Below, in pieces: positions 53,544 to 62,555 of a DNA stretch of 64,000 bases (positions are counted from its first letter, which is position 1; each line of letters opens with the position of its first letter). Position numbers and translations under genes: made by a program. Origin of the DNA: Flavobacterium cupriresistens (GTDB lineage: Bacteria > Bacteroidota > Bacteroidia > Flavobacteriales > Flavobacteriaceae); assembly GCF_020911925.1 (NCBI RefSeq), contig NZ_CP087134.1, positions 3,844,001 through 3,908,000 on the forward strand, read 5' to 3'. Under the pieces are notes generated by a model. It made no database searches, was not told the origin of the DNA, and saw nothing but the letters and a program-made list of their open reading frames with translations.

Positions 53544-54929
53544 TTAATTATTCCAATTAGGTTTTAATCTCGATAGTCTTTCATTGGCTTGTATGGTGTA
53601 AAATAACCACGATCTGATATAATCACAAGCCGGTCTTCCTTTTTCAATTACTTCGTGATGACATCCACCGCCACAGAGATAACGGGCCCAACATTGTGAA
53701 CAGGGATCCTGTGTGTTTACATGTCGGGAGGCCAACCAATTGTTTTGTAACTCGGGTTGTATGCCCTGATTTAGATCACCCATTTTACCGACGTCTTCGT
53801 TTACAAAACGATGGCAGGCAAATAAATCTTCGTCCGCAGACACGCCCATATAACCCGCCCCCGCACCGCAAGGGTAAGGCCTGTGCGTTCCTTTTGAAAT
53901 TTCTTTCAGGGCGTTTACCATATTCAAAAAAGGATAGCGTTTTCCTGCTAATACATTTTTCTCGAAATTAAGTCCACAGGCAATCATCCCTTCTAACATC
54001 ACCGCCAGCTGTTCTTTGTTCATTTCGTTTTGACCATTACTGGATCTTAACAAAGGAGAAAAACCTACGCCATGAAAACCCATCTGAACAAACTCATCCA
54101 AAACAGCCGGAAGGTTTGTGTTTTCGGGTGTTACGGTTACTCTTGCTGATACCTGCATTTTTTTTTGCAGCCTCAATAAGGGTTGAATGTTTTTCAAGAT
54201 GGTGTTATAACTTCCCTTACCGCGCTTCATTGGACGATTGCGATCATGATCCTCTCCTATTCCGTCCAAACTAATAGTCACCGAAAAACCGTATTCTTCA
54301 AAAAAAACAGCGTCACTTTCTGTGACCAAAGTTCCATTTGTGGTAATCGAATAGCTGAGTTGTATGTCTTTTTTCTTTGCCATTGTTTCGGCATAAACAG
54401 TCGCTTCTCTAATCGCCTGTCTGTTAATCAGAGGTTCTCCTCCCAAAAAGGTTAGCTGTGCTTTTCCTCCTTCCGGACATTCTTTTAGTAACAGATCTAT
54501 GGCTTTAAAAGCCGTTTCTAAAGACATATTTTTTGTAGGTCCTCCAAAATCTCCCTGATCGGCATAACAATACGTACATCCCATATTACATTTCTGTGCT
54601 ATTGCCAATGACAAAGCATGTAATCTCGGACTTTGCAAAGGCTCGTCCGTGATATATTCCGGAGCGTCGAGCCCTAGGCGAATCAGTTCGTTTTGCAAGC
54701 CTTTTTCGTTCTTTTCGTCCATCAAAAAAGCTATTTTTTGCTCTACTTCCTCAGAAATAGTATAAAGCCGGCTTCCGTTTGGAATAAAAATCTGAGTCGA
54801 TTGTCCTCCTTTTACCAAATGTGCCGTAGCAGAACGTGGTCTGGATTGCGGAACAATCAGCTGTGCCAATTTGGTTGCAATTGGCCCATTCATTCCCATA
54901 TTAACGGATCTTTCTGTTGCCCCTGTCAT
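53544..54929 (-). CDS. Radical SAM/SPASM maturase, QhpD-like, 461 aa
   Basis: The radical SAM core begins near residue 103; Cys114, Cys118 and Cys121 (AQKCNMGCTYCYA) bind the SAM-cleaving cluster. LTFLGGEPLIN and ITTNGTL follow as usual. The C-terminal SPASM region is Cys-rich (PYPCGAGAGYMGVSADEDLFACHRFV, then NTQDPCSQCWARYLCGGGCHHE) for two auxiliary Fe-S clusters. This tail, with 'CSQCWARYLCGGGCHHE', closely resembles QhpD, which makes intra-peptide thioethers in quinohemoprotein amine dehydrogenase. The start overlaps the stop of the LodA-like gene by one base (TAATG), so the two are co-translated. Confidence 0.88.
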   Translation of the reverse strand: MTGATERSVNMGMNGPIATKLAQLIVPQSRPRSATAHLVKGGQSTQIFIPNGSRLYTISEEVEQKIAFLMDEKNEKGLQNELIRLGLDAPEYITDEPLQSPRLHALSLAIAQKCNMGCTYCYADQGDFGGPTKNMSLETAFKAIDLLLKECPEGGKAQLTFLGGEPLINRQAIREATVYAETMAKKKDIQLSYSITTNGTLVTESDAVFFEEYGFSVTISLDGIGEDHDRNRPMKRGKGSYNTILKNIQPLLRLQKKMQVSARVTVTPENTNLPAVLDEFVQMGFHGVGFSPLLRSSNGQNEMNKEQLAVMLEGMIACGLNFEKNVLAGKRYPFLNMVNALKEISKGTHRPYPCGAGAGYMGVSADEDLFACHRFVNEDVGKMGDLNQGIQPELQNNWLASRHVNTQDPCSQCWARYLCGGGCHHEVIEKGRPACDYIRSWLFYTIQANERLSRLKPNWNN

Positions 54930-57229
54930 TACTTTTTGGTTGATTTAGGTTTTACAGGCTCACTTTGTATCGCATCTTTTCCGGCTATGATAAAATTGAG
55001 TTCTCCTTGCCAGTTTTCAAAAAGATCCTGATACGAAATCAATCTTGAATTTACCCAATCATCCGGAATATAAGATCCGGTTCGTTTTTTAGACATCCAT
55101 AAATCTCCGGTACTTAAACCATTTTCATCCGCAACAATATTTACAAAATCAGGTCTGCTCGCAGCCCAATAATAGCAGGAACATTCACGATAATCATTTT
55201 GCCACGGCGCACAAAGTCCCTGTGTCAATTCTCCGGGTTTTATAATGGTATCCGAAAATGCGGCACTATTGCCATCAAATATCGTATTAACAACTAGGGT
55301 AACTGCAATATATTTTTCGGGATTATTTAATTCCTTTAAATCTACTACTACTTCCTGTGTTGATTCTTCTGCTGTGAAATGACATACTACTTCTTGTCCT
55401 TGCTTTTGTAAAACATGAACCATCGAGTTCGACCATTCCATAAACGAAACTCCATTTGGATTGGCATCTGTTTTTAAAGGTACATTGTCTCCATCGGGAA
55501 ATAAAGGACCAAAAGTCTGCACCATGGTAGGTTGGCCTTCTATCGCTACCAATCGGTGTTTTACTAAATTTTTGAATTTTTCCTCGGTGGCCTCTAGTAC
55601 GTAGTTATTGTTTTCGATAAGGACAATTCCGTTAAAGGCTCTTCTCCAAAGATTTCTGAAATCAAATTCCAATCCCGGAAAACAATTCGAAATGGCCGTT
55701 CTTGGCAAAACAGCAATAGGGTTTCCTGTCCCTCTGTAGTGCAATTGCGCTGTTAAATTGTTGGCTTTAAATGCTGAACCATAACTTACGGGCAATGTAT
55801 CCGGATTGATATCCTTGAACATCGAAGTACTTGCGGCCTTAATAATCATATTGATTTGTCGGTAGGTAAAAGTAAGTGACCTACCATCGGCACCACGCAT
55901 TAAAGCGGGCATTTTTCGAAGTGCTTTACTGGACAAATCGCCAATTTCTGTCGGTTTTCGCAATAAATCACCAAACCAGGGTGATGCACCGGAACTTAAT
56001 CCGTTGAACACTCTTTCGTGTAAAAGTTGTAAAGCAAGATTGTCCACCAGAGAGGTTGCCATAATAGGTTCAAAGAAACGTCCAAAGTCATTGGTGTTCT
56101 GGCGTACCATGGTACTGGCAACATTTTGTTTTCCTTCGTAACTATTGCCATTCATGATAGCGGTATTCATCAAACGAATGGTTTCAAAAGCCCGGCGAAT
56201 AATCTCTTCGGCTTCTTCTATCGTTACTTCTCCTTCTATATCTGTACTCAATATAATTTGTTCGAGCTCATCTGACACTACACGAATCGGCAGCGTATCA
56301 GGAGCAAAAGAAGGAGGTCCGGCACTAATATGTGCTTTGGCGGTTAGGGTCTTTTCGCTTGAAACTTTTAGTTTAACGGTTACAAAACCATCACATTCAT
56401 CATCAATATAACCCCAGCTTACCTGCCAGCTTTCCCCCTGCTTATCGGTATATGAATAACCTGCAAAAATTTGTGCCGGATTAGTGTAGAGCACATTTGT
56501 TATACTGCCTTCTTGGTAACCACGCCATTTGCCTTTTCCTTCACTGATATCATACAGTATTTGGTCGTCACTTGTGAAAGTCGGGTCTTTTTCTATGTCT
56601 TTAGGTCCGTTACCAGTTTTTCTATATCTGTCGGAACCGTACACTTTTCCTGCTGCCGGTGTATAGCGCAACCTTATTTCGGGAAACTCTGAAGTTGGTT
56701 TTATATATTGAATAGAACCTAACGGCAGTCTTTTGCTGGCCAGGAAATTAGCACATTCCGCTAATAATGGTTTGGCTTCGTGCGTGGTGATGTTGTTGAT
56801 TTTTGCAAACATTTTATCATTTACATCCCCCGTTCTTCTGAAAATTTTAATGTTGGCCACATCTACATCCCAGCTAATGTCTGTCAAACTCAATCCGGCT
56901 TCAGCAAGCAAGGCTTCTGTGAGCGGTACTAATTCATCCGGCTTTTGATCTGTTATGGCAAACACTTCCAAAAAAGGAGAAACGGGATGTATTTTTCCAT
57001 TTCTGTCCGCCAGAGTTTTAACGTCTTTAAATTTTATATGGGTAGGATTATATGATTTTAGCTCTCCTGAAACGGGATCTACGGTCAAAGTCGTTTCGGG
57101 AGTAATTTCTCTGTAATCTAGTGGCTTTTCTTTTGATAATTGAAGATCATATGCCGCCATTGGTTCCTCTGATTCTCCTAATCTGCCAATTGCAATCGGC
57201 GGAAGAATTCTTAATTCTATAATTTTCAT
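54929..57229 (-). CDS. LodA/GoxA family CTQ-dependent oxidase-like quinoprotein, 766 aa
   Basis: Resembles LodA (L-lysine epsilon-oxidase) and GoxA (glycine oxidase), whose cofactor cysteine tryptophylquinone is built from their own Cys and Trp. Family marks: the start IIELRILPPIAIGRLGESEEPM, ARFG-like GAGPPSFAP, AISNCFPGLEFDFRNLWRR (Cys516), FMEWSNSMVHVL (Trp599) and GLCAPWQNDYRECSCYYWAASRPDF (about 671-695). Cys516 and Trp599 are the cofactor candidates by position; alignment must confirm. No signal peptide. Length is slightly above LodA (726). It sits between ferritin-like and radical SAM genes. Would produce H2O2 and an imine or aldehyde; substrate unknown. Confidence 0.85.
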   Translation of the reverse strand: MKIIELRILPPIAIGRLGESEEPMAAYDLQLSKEKPLDYREITPETTLTVDPVSGELKSYNPTHIKFKDVKTLADRNGKIHPVSPFLEVFAITDQKPDELVPLTEALLAEAGLSLTDISWDVDVANIKIFRRTGDVNDKMFAKINNITTHEAKPLLAECANFLASKRLPLGSIQYIKPTSEFPEIRLRYTPAAGKVYGSDRYRKTGNGPKDIEKDPTFTSDDQILYDISEGKGKWRGYQEGSITNVLYTNPAQIFAGYSYTDKQGESWQVSWGYIDDECDGFVTVKLKVSSEKTLTAKAHISAGPPSFAPDTLPIRVVSDELEQIILSTDIEGEVTIEEAEEIIRRAFETIRLMNTAIMNGNSYEGKQNVASTMVRQNTNDFGRFFEPIMATSLVDNLALQLLHERVFNGLSSGASPWFGDLLRKPTEIGDLSSKALRKMPALMRGADGRSLTFTYRQINMIIKAASTSMFKDINPDTLPVSYGSAFKANNLTAQLHYRGTGNPIAVLPRTAISNCFPGLEFDFRNLWRRAFNGIVLIENNNYVLEATEEKFKNLVKHRLVAIEGQPTMVQTFGPLFPDGDNVPLKTDANPNGVSFMEWSNSMVHVLQKQGQEVVCHFTAEESTQEVVVDLKELNNPEKYIAVTLVVNTIFDGNSAAFSDTIIKPGELTQGLCAPWQNDYRECSCYYWAASRPDFVNIVADENGLSTGDLWMSKKRTGSYIPDDWVNSRLISYQDLFENWQGELNFIIAGKDAIQSEPVKPKSTKK

Positions 57230-57262
57230 ATCGTAGTATTTTAAATTATTAAATGGATTGAA

Positions 57263-58747
57263 TTAATTTGAAACTTCTTCTGTTAAGTCTACAATGACTT
57301 GTAGTAGCTTTTGATCGGCTTCCTGTAATCCATTCAAATATTGAATATGAGGTTGATTTTGAAAGTGTTTTAGCTTTACGATAATATTCTGAGAAGCTTC
57401 GAGAAGATCTCTGTGCATCCTCCAGCGGTTGTGCTCTCCAAAAGGCAAATCAAAGGTATAAGGAAGTGTAAAAGGTGGCCCTCCCATGACATCGCCATCT
57501 TTAGCGATTGGGGTCTGAACCAAAATAGTTGCCAAACTTCTCAAATTATACATTTCTCCAAATGCCGAATTGATGATCATACCACGAGGCGAAAAGCTTC
57601 CTGAATTATTATAACCATTATCTAGTAAAAAACTATGATTTAAGTAGTTAAGCAATAAACGATACCGAAGATCACTCAAATCGGACCAAAGAATGGCTTC
57701 AGGATCTGTAATAGCATTGTTATCCACTTTTTTAGGTGAAGTACCGGACTCTGTTGTGTGTACTTTTGAACCCACGTAAGGATTCGTAGCCACATTGCGG
57801 GAAGGCTCGAAAGTATTATTGGTTTCTTCTAAAATTGTTTTGTATTCTTTGTAAATGTGCAAGAATCGTTCGAAATGGGATGGTGTTGTTTCCTCTTTTG
57901 TATCCATACCTTCTCCTTGTTCTGCTATTTCTGCCAACGCATTATAAGCATCATCACGAGATAATAAGGGCGCTACTAAAACATCCGGGCTTTTGGTGTA
58001 GATTCCTTTTCCGTCGGTTCCTCGGTCTCCTCCGGTATAGCCACGACCCCACTCATCAAACTTCGCCTGACAGTTGTAAGTTCCGGGTTGGAAAGTTTCG
58101 TCGGATATTACTTTAGGATCTTTTATTAATTGCAGTAAAACTATAAATAAAGCACCTACAGTATGTGGATCTTTGACAGTTGCGTCTACAGATGCTACAA
58201 TTTCGGCTGCCAATGGATCGTCACTTTCCAGCCATTCGCAAGGAGCTTCGGCGTAGACGTATTTGGCCAGCGAACTAAGGGAAAATTTTTCTAAAGTAAA
58301 GGGAAAAGGATAAAACGGGCTGTCCCAAGGATAACTTTCTCTTCCAAAATTTAAGGGAGCTCCTATCACTTTTAATACATTTTGTACGGAGATAAAATGT
58401 CCCATTTCTTCTTTAGCAATACCTAAAATTATGTTTTGCCACGTATGTACTTTTTCCTGATACTTTTCGGGAATTTGTTTTCCACCCATGCTATAAGCCG
58501 CATACAGGTATTGCAACATAAGTCCTTGTTCAATTTCAGCATCGATCTGAAGCAACATGGTGATATAATCTTTTCCGGTAAATTGAGAAGGTACCTCAAA
58601 AGGTTTTGCGTTTTTTAGATGATCACAACCACTCATAGCAGCAGCAGCTGAATACATACCTTTTGCAGTAGTCGATTTTGGTTTATTCTTTTGGGCCCAT
58701 TCTAATATTGGGGCAATAAAATGGTCTCTTTTCTGATTGTAATTCAT
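57263..58747 (-). CDS. Ferritin-like (VioB/RebD/iminophenylpyruvate dimer synthase-type) protein, 494 aa
   Basis: The N-terminal half is a ferritin-like four-helix domain. Glu71/Glu73 in LLQIDAEIEQGLMLQYLYAAYS and Glu113-Glu114-x-x-His117 (GIAKEEMGHF) are the expected di-metal ligands. This is the domain (PF12902) of VioB and RebD, which couple indole-3-pyruvate imines in violacein and rebeccamycin synthesis. The C-terminal part (about residues 250-490) is not assigned. It starts 171 bp downstream of a terminator-like hairpin and lies 33 bp upstream of the LodA-like gene, so the two share an operon. Exact reaction unknown. Confidence 0.8.
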   Translation of the reverse strand: MNYNQKRDHFIAPILEWAQKNKPKSTTAKGMYSAAAAMSGCDHLKNAKPFEVPSQFTGKDYITMLLQIDAEIEQGLMLQYLYAAYSMGGKQIPEKYQEKVHTWQNIILGIAKEEMGHFISVQNVLKVIGAPLNFGRESYPWDSPFYPFPFTLEKFSLSSLAKYVYAEAPCEWLESDDPLAAEIVASVDATVKDPHTVGALFIVLLQLIKDPKVISDETFQPGTYNCQAKFDEWGRGYTGGDRGTDGKGIYTKSPDVLVAPLLSRDDAYNALAEIAEQGEGMDTKEETTPSHFERFLHIYKEYKTILEETNNTFEPSRNVATNPYVGSKVHTTESGTSPKKVDNNAITDPEAILWSDLSDLRYRLLLNYLNHSFLLDNGYNNSGSFSPRGMIINSAFGEMYNLRSLATILVQTPIAKDGDVMGGPPFTLPYTFDLPFGEHNRWRMHRDLLEASQNIIVKLKHFQNQPHIQYLNGLQEADQKLLQVIVDLTEEVSN

Positions 58748-58901
58748 AATACGTTGTTTAGTTAAATTTCTATTTAATCTTTGTACTATAAGATGGTATC
58801 AAATCAATTCATTTGATAGGTTACTTTTTTTGAACAGCCATACTTTTTAGAATTTCTAAAAAAATGCTTGAAAAGCGGAAGAAAGTGTGATTTTTAAAAG
58901 C

Positions 58902-58958
58902 AATAAAGCCCCACAGCGTCTTGATGACAAGACACTGTAGCGTTTTATTTTTAAAGTT
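58902..58958 (-). terminator. Terminator after the heme-binding protein gene
   Basis: On the minus strand GCTACAGTGTCTTG, loop TCAT, CAAGACGCTGTGGGGC, then TTTATTGC: a 12-13 bp stem with one or two mismatches. It directly follows the stop at 58961, so transcription from the upstream gene probably stops largely here. Confidence 0.7.
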
Positions 58959-58960
58959 TT

Positions 58961-60508
58961 TTATTCTTTATGATATGGACATCCGGTAGCGGCTGCAGCG
59001 GCATCTTTTTTACCGGTATTGTAGAATTGATCTATAATTATCTGTCTTTGATCTTCAGGAATATCTTCGATCTTACGCAGTGTATTAACTTGTATGTGTG
59101 GCCAGCTTGTTGTGCCTCCGCTGTCTCCAAAAGCAAATTCGAAGAATATAATTTGTTCGTATTGCAATTGTAGAAACTCTTTTCCGTCTTCTTTAACGGT
59201 TTCAATCCACAGATTCATTTTCATTTCGACTGTCGATACAAAACGATCCACAAAAGGAACATTTATAATTCCTCCTTGTGCGCCTGTTTTATTTTTGGAA
59301 GACATTTGAATCAGGACATGGTTTGTAATCTCTTGTCCTTTATTCGTATCACGAAGTCGCAAATCCGGTCTTACTGAATAAGGATATAACGGATTAGCAA
59401 GTATACGTTGCGTATATATTTTGTTTTCTTCGGGATCAGTATCGTGATTCAGTGTTTCAAAAACCCATGGTGGTGGCGGTGCATCAAGATTTATTGGGTC
59501 CGATTCGCTTGCGCCGGCTCCTCCCATTGTTCTTGAAATAGCCAGATGATCGTACTTCCAGGCAGCATTCCCTTCCGGAAATTGTGGTGCACCTTTAATT
59601 AAAAAGCCATTATCCCCTTGAGCAAGGTCTCCTAATAAAGTTATCGTACTACCGTGTGGAATTACCCCACTTCTAGAAATAGAATAATCAGGTATAAAAT
59701 ACGGACCAGTTTGACCGGCTCCGGGTTTAAGTTCTTTAGCTGCCAAGATTGCATAATAATGTCTTCCGTTTAAGTTTGCTAATGTTACATATTCTTTTAC
59801 TCCCTTATCGTTTAAAACTAAAAATAAGGTTTCGTCCGGATAACCATCAGGATATAGATCTTTATTTGGATTCGTTTCTGCTACAGGAAGCAAACCACGG
59901 TCTTCTTTAATGGTTTTCTCGGTGGCAGCATAATTAAACACGTCACTAAGCCATAAATACATACCGTTTTCTTCGTGAATTGGAGTATATTTTAAAGCAG
60001 CGCTTTCTTTTTCAGTACTGACACTTTTGACACTTTGCTCGTATTTTACAGCTCCGCAAAATTGTTCATTGGCACCACCACGGTTACGAACTCCTCCCGG
60101 AACCAAATCGAATGTTAGTTTTTCGATATACTGTTGGCAATCAAAACTATATTTCCCTGGAATAGTTCCGGAATTTGTACCCGGCGAAGGCATAATCGTG
60201 GTATGTACTCCACTTCCTATTAATCTGTCTACTGTTGGATTAGTAGCTTTATTATTGTAGCTCACCCAAGTGCCCTGTAAAGCTGCCAAAACTCCGTAGT
60301 CTACATCGTCTACAATTTTTTGAAGGTTGTGTTCGTAAAAAGGTCTAAGCGCGTCGTCGATTTCGAGTTTTGTATATCCCTTCATCAACTTCTCTAATAT
60401 GTTATTATTGGCTCCTGGATCTGCTCCCAGTTCATTTTCCTGCGCACTGAAACTTGCGATTTTTTGAGATTCTTGCATCTCGTCTCCGAGATCGTTACGT
60501 TTTAACAT
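58961..60508 (-). CDS. Heme-binding / FMP-type peroxidase-like protein, 515 aa
   Basis: The mid-part looks like the lipocalin-fold module annotated 'heme-binding protein' or 'peroxidase, FMP-type'. LQGTWVSYNN (about residue 78) is the start of the barrel, EKLTFDLVPGGVRNRGGANEQFCGAVKYEQSV the family's 'L.F.P..G.VPNRG...F...Y.Q' run, NGMYLWLSD the 'EPGLWL..' equivalent, and RSGVIPHGSTITLLG the 'R...IPHGT...QG' run. A second similar barrel may occupy the C-terminus. No signal peptide. It is separated from the ferritin-like gene by a terminator yet is on the same strand at the head of the cluster. Family call from memory. Confidence 0.65.
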   Translation of the reverse strand: MLKRNDLGDEMQESQKIASFSAQENELGADPGANNNILEKLMKGYTKLEIDDALRPFYEHNLQKIVDDVDYGVLAALQGTWVSYNNKATNPTVDRLIGSGVHTTIMPSPGTNSGTIPGKYSFDCQQYIEKLTFDLVPGGVRNRGGANEQFCGAVKYEQSVKSVSTEKESAALKYTPIHEENGMYLWLSDVFNYAATEKTIKEDRGLLPVAETNPNKDLYPDGYPDETLFLVLNDKGVKEYVTLANLNGRHYYAILAAKELKPGAGQTGPYFIPDYSISRSGVIPHGSTITLLGDLAQGDNGFLIKGAPQFPEGNAAWKYDHLAISRTMGGAGASESDPINLDAPPPPWVFETLNHDTDPEENKIYTQRILANPLYPYSVRPDLRLRDTNKGQEITNHVLIQMSSKNKTGAQGGIINVPFVDRFVSTVEMKMNLWIETVKEDGKEFLQLQYEQIIFFEFAFGDSGGTTSWPHIQVNTLRKIEDIPEDQRQIIIDQFYNTGKKDAAAAATGCPYHKE

Positions 60509-61792
60509 AATATTGGTTTTAAAGTTAATAATTTGCGTAGTTAAGGGGCTTAGTTGTTTTGTCTTAAAATCAAACTGTTGTCATAGTAATCCAGCAAATT
60601 GTTGTTTCAAGACCTGATGCTTATAATAGATTGATTCTGATTCTTTTTTTATTTCTTTCCATGTTAGATTTAATTGAATAACCTACTGATTTACTTGTTT
60701 AAATAAAATGAATAACATTTGTTTAAATAGTTATTAAACAAATAAGTACCGTATATTACCTCAATAAAAACTAAACCATTTAACTTCTAAAAAAAGGAGC
60801 ACTGTTTGTAGTTGACTTTAAAATTTTATATCACAATGTAATGCCGTGTTTTTAGAAATTTATTCCTACAATAGTAAAGCATAATTTTAAAAAACGACCA
60901 AGTAGTTTTACTGGTTTTTCGTGCAATGCGGTTAATTAGATTCATTCTAAATCTGCGAAATACAGTACGTTAAATCGGTCGATATCCCCTGTCATTGGTG
61001 CTATCAACGTCACTAATGACAAAATAAATTGTTTGCGCTATGGGGTCTCAATTCTGATCCATTAAGTGAAAGTCTACTTAATGAACTACTGCTGCAATTA
61101 TTTCTAGTTATTATCTAAATCATTTTTGAAAAAAAACAAACTATTTTACCTATATATTATGTGGGTAAAAAAGAGCTTCTTTTTCCTATTTTTTTCGAAG
61201 AAAACACTCCTTTCAACGACTATTTTTGTCATTCAAAGACAAAAGATTTACAATTAAAATAAACGTGTTAATTTCAATGTGAAAATCCATATTTTAGACC
61301 CGTAAAATAGCAAGCTTACCCATAACCAAGTCACTTTCACCTAATAACCTTAATCAAAACCAGAAGAACTGCAAATTTTAAGAGTTTCACAATAATAGCT
61401 TTAGAAATTAGGACCAGCGAAAAATAATATACAGCCTTTTTAACTAGTGCGATTAAAGTTTTTTAAGCTTTAATTCCGAGATCTTCCGTACCTAATTCTT
61501 ACTTATCCGCAGATTTTTTAAGCTATAATTCTAATAGCGCTTTCAAAGGCTACTTAGTGATCCTTTTCAAATGCATTTATTAAGAAATCAACACGTTCAA
61601 AAATAAAAACGACAGCCATTCGTGAACCTTTAAGATTCACTGAAAGAGTGCGCTACATAAAAAAATCAAATCAACTCAAGTACTTAACTACTTTATTTAC
61701 AAAAAAGTAAACAGCAGAAGAATAAATTATGAAACCATAACCCACCCAATTTACAATCCCGTACAAATTAAACCCCGTATATAATCAAAATT
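60509..61792. other. 1.28-kb non-coding region upstream of the quinoprotein cluster
   Basis: No frame of useful length, no tRNA and no clear terminator. It is AT-rich on average. It must contain the promoters of the heme-protein gene (minus) and the VIT gene (plus), but no good TTG-N19-TAnnTTTG match was found on either strand. The unusual length and lack of genes leave room for an unannotated small RNA or a decayed gene. Confidence 0.5.
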
Positions 61793-62473
61793 ATGGAAAT
61801 GGAAAAACTCGACATTAATCGGAGCTGCTGGTTCAGAGCAGCCGTACTTAGTGCTAAAGACGGAATATTGTCTATAACCAGTTTAGCAATTGGTGTTGCT
61901 GCTGCCAGTATAACCCGCGAACCGGTTTTGCTGGCGTCTGTAGCAGGTTTAACAGCCGGAGCGCTTTCGATGGCGGCAGGAGAATACGTATTTGTGAGTT
62001 CTCAATCTGATATCGAAACTGCTGACCTCAAAAAAGAGAATGAAGAAATCAACAAGATGCCGGAAGAAAAACTTAATAAATTGACGCGTATTTTTATCCA
62101 GAAAGGAATAAATACAGAACTGGCAAAAGAGGTTGTCGCAGAGCTGTCTTCTCCAACTACCTTTGATACTGAAACCATAGATGAGTTAGAAACAGATGAA
62201 ATTAAACAAGTCAACCCACTCATGTCGGCTTTTGCAGCGGCAATGTCTTTTATGGTTGGTGGACTCTTACCTCTACTCGTGGTTATTCTGGCGCCTATAA
62301 AAGAAATGGTACTCTGTCAATACACCTGCTCTATCCTTTTTTTGATATTATCCGGCGTACTGGCCGCAAAAGCAAGCGGATCGAACATATTTATAGCAGC
62401 GCTCCGGCTCAGTATCTGGAGTACTTTTGTCATGGGAATATCAGCTCTTGTCGGATATGTTTTGGGCAATTAA
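61793..62473 (+). CDS. VIT family (VIT1/CCC1-like) metal transporter, 226 aa
   Basis: Membrane transporter for Fe2+/Mn2+ of the vacuolar iron transporter family. AAVLSAKDGILSITSLAIGVAAAS (about residues 16-39) is TM1 with its conserved DG; LTAGALSMAAGEYVFVSSQSD (about 54-74) is TM2 with the G-x-x-S/M-x-x-E-Y motif. A hydrophilic metal-binding loop of about 75 residues follows, then three TM segments (about 142-225). An alternative ATG lies two codons downstream (61799). Divergent from the quinoprotein cluster; a role in supplying or removing iron for that cluster is speculation. Confidence 0.9.
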   Translation: MEMEKLDINRSCWFRAAVLSAKDGILSITSLAIGVAAASITREPVLLASVAGLTAGALSMAAGEYVFVSSQSDIETADLKKENEEINKMPEEKLNKLTRIFIQKGINTELAKEVVAELSSPTTFDTETIDELETDEIKQVNPLMSAFAAAMSFMVGGLLPLLVVILAPIKEMVLCQYTCSILFLILSGVLAAKASGSNIFIAALRLSIWSTFVMGISALVGYVLGN

Positions 62474-62555
62474 CCTTCATCAAAACTAATCAAATTAAAT
62501 ACAGTCAAACTTAAAGAAAGCCTATGATTTCTTTTCTACTTAAGAACTACCCCAA

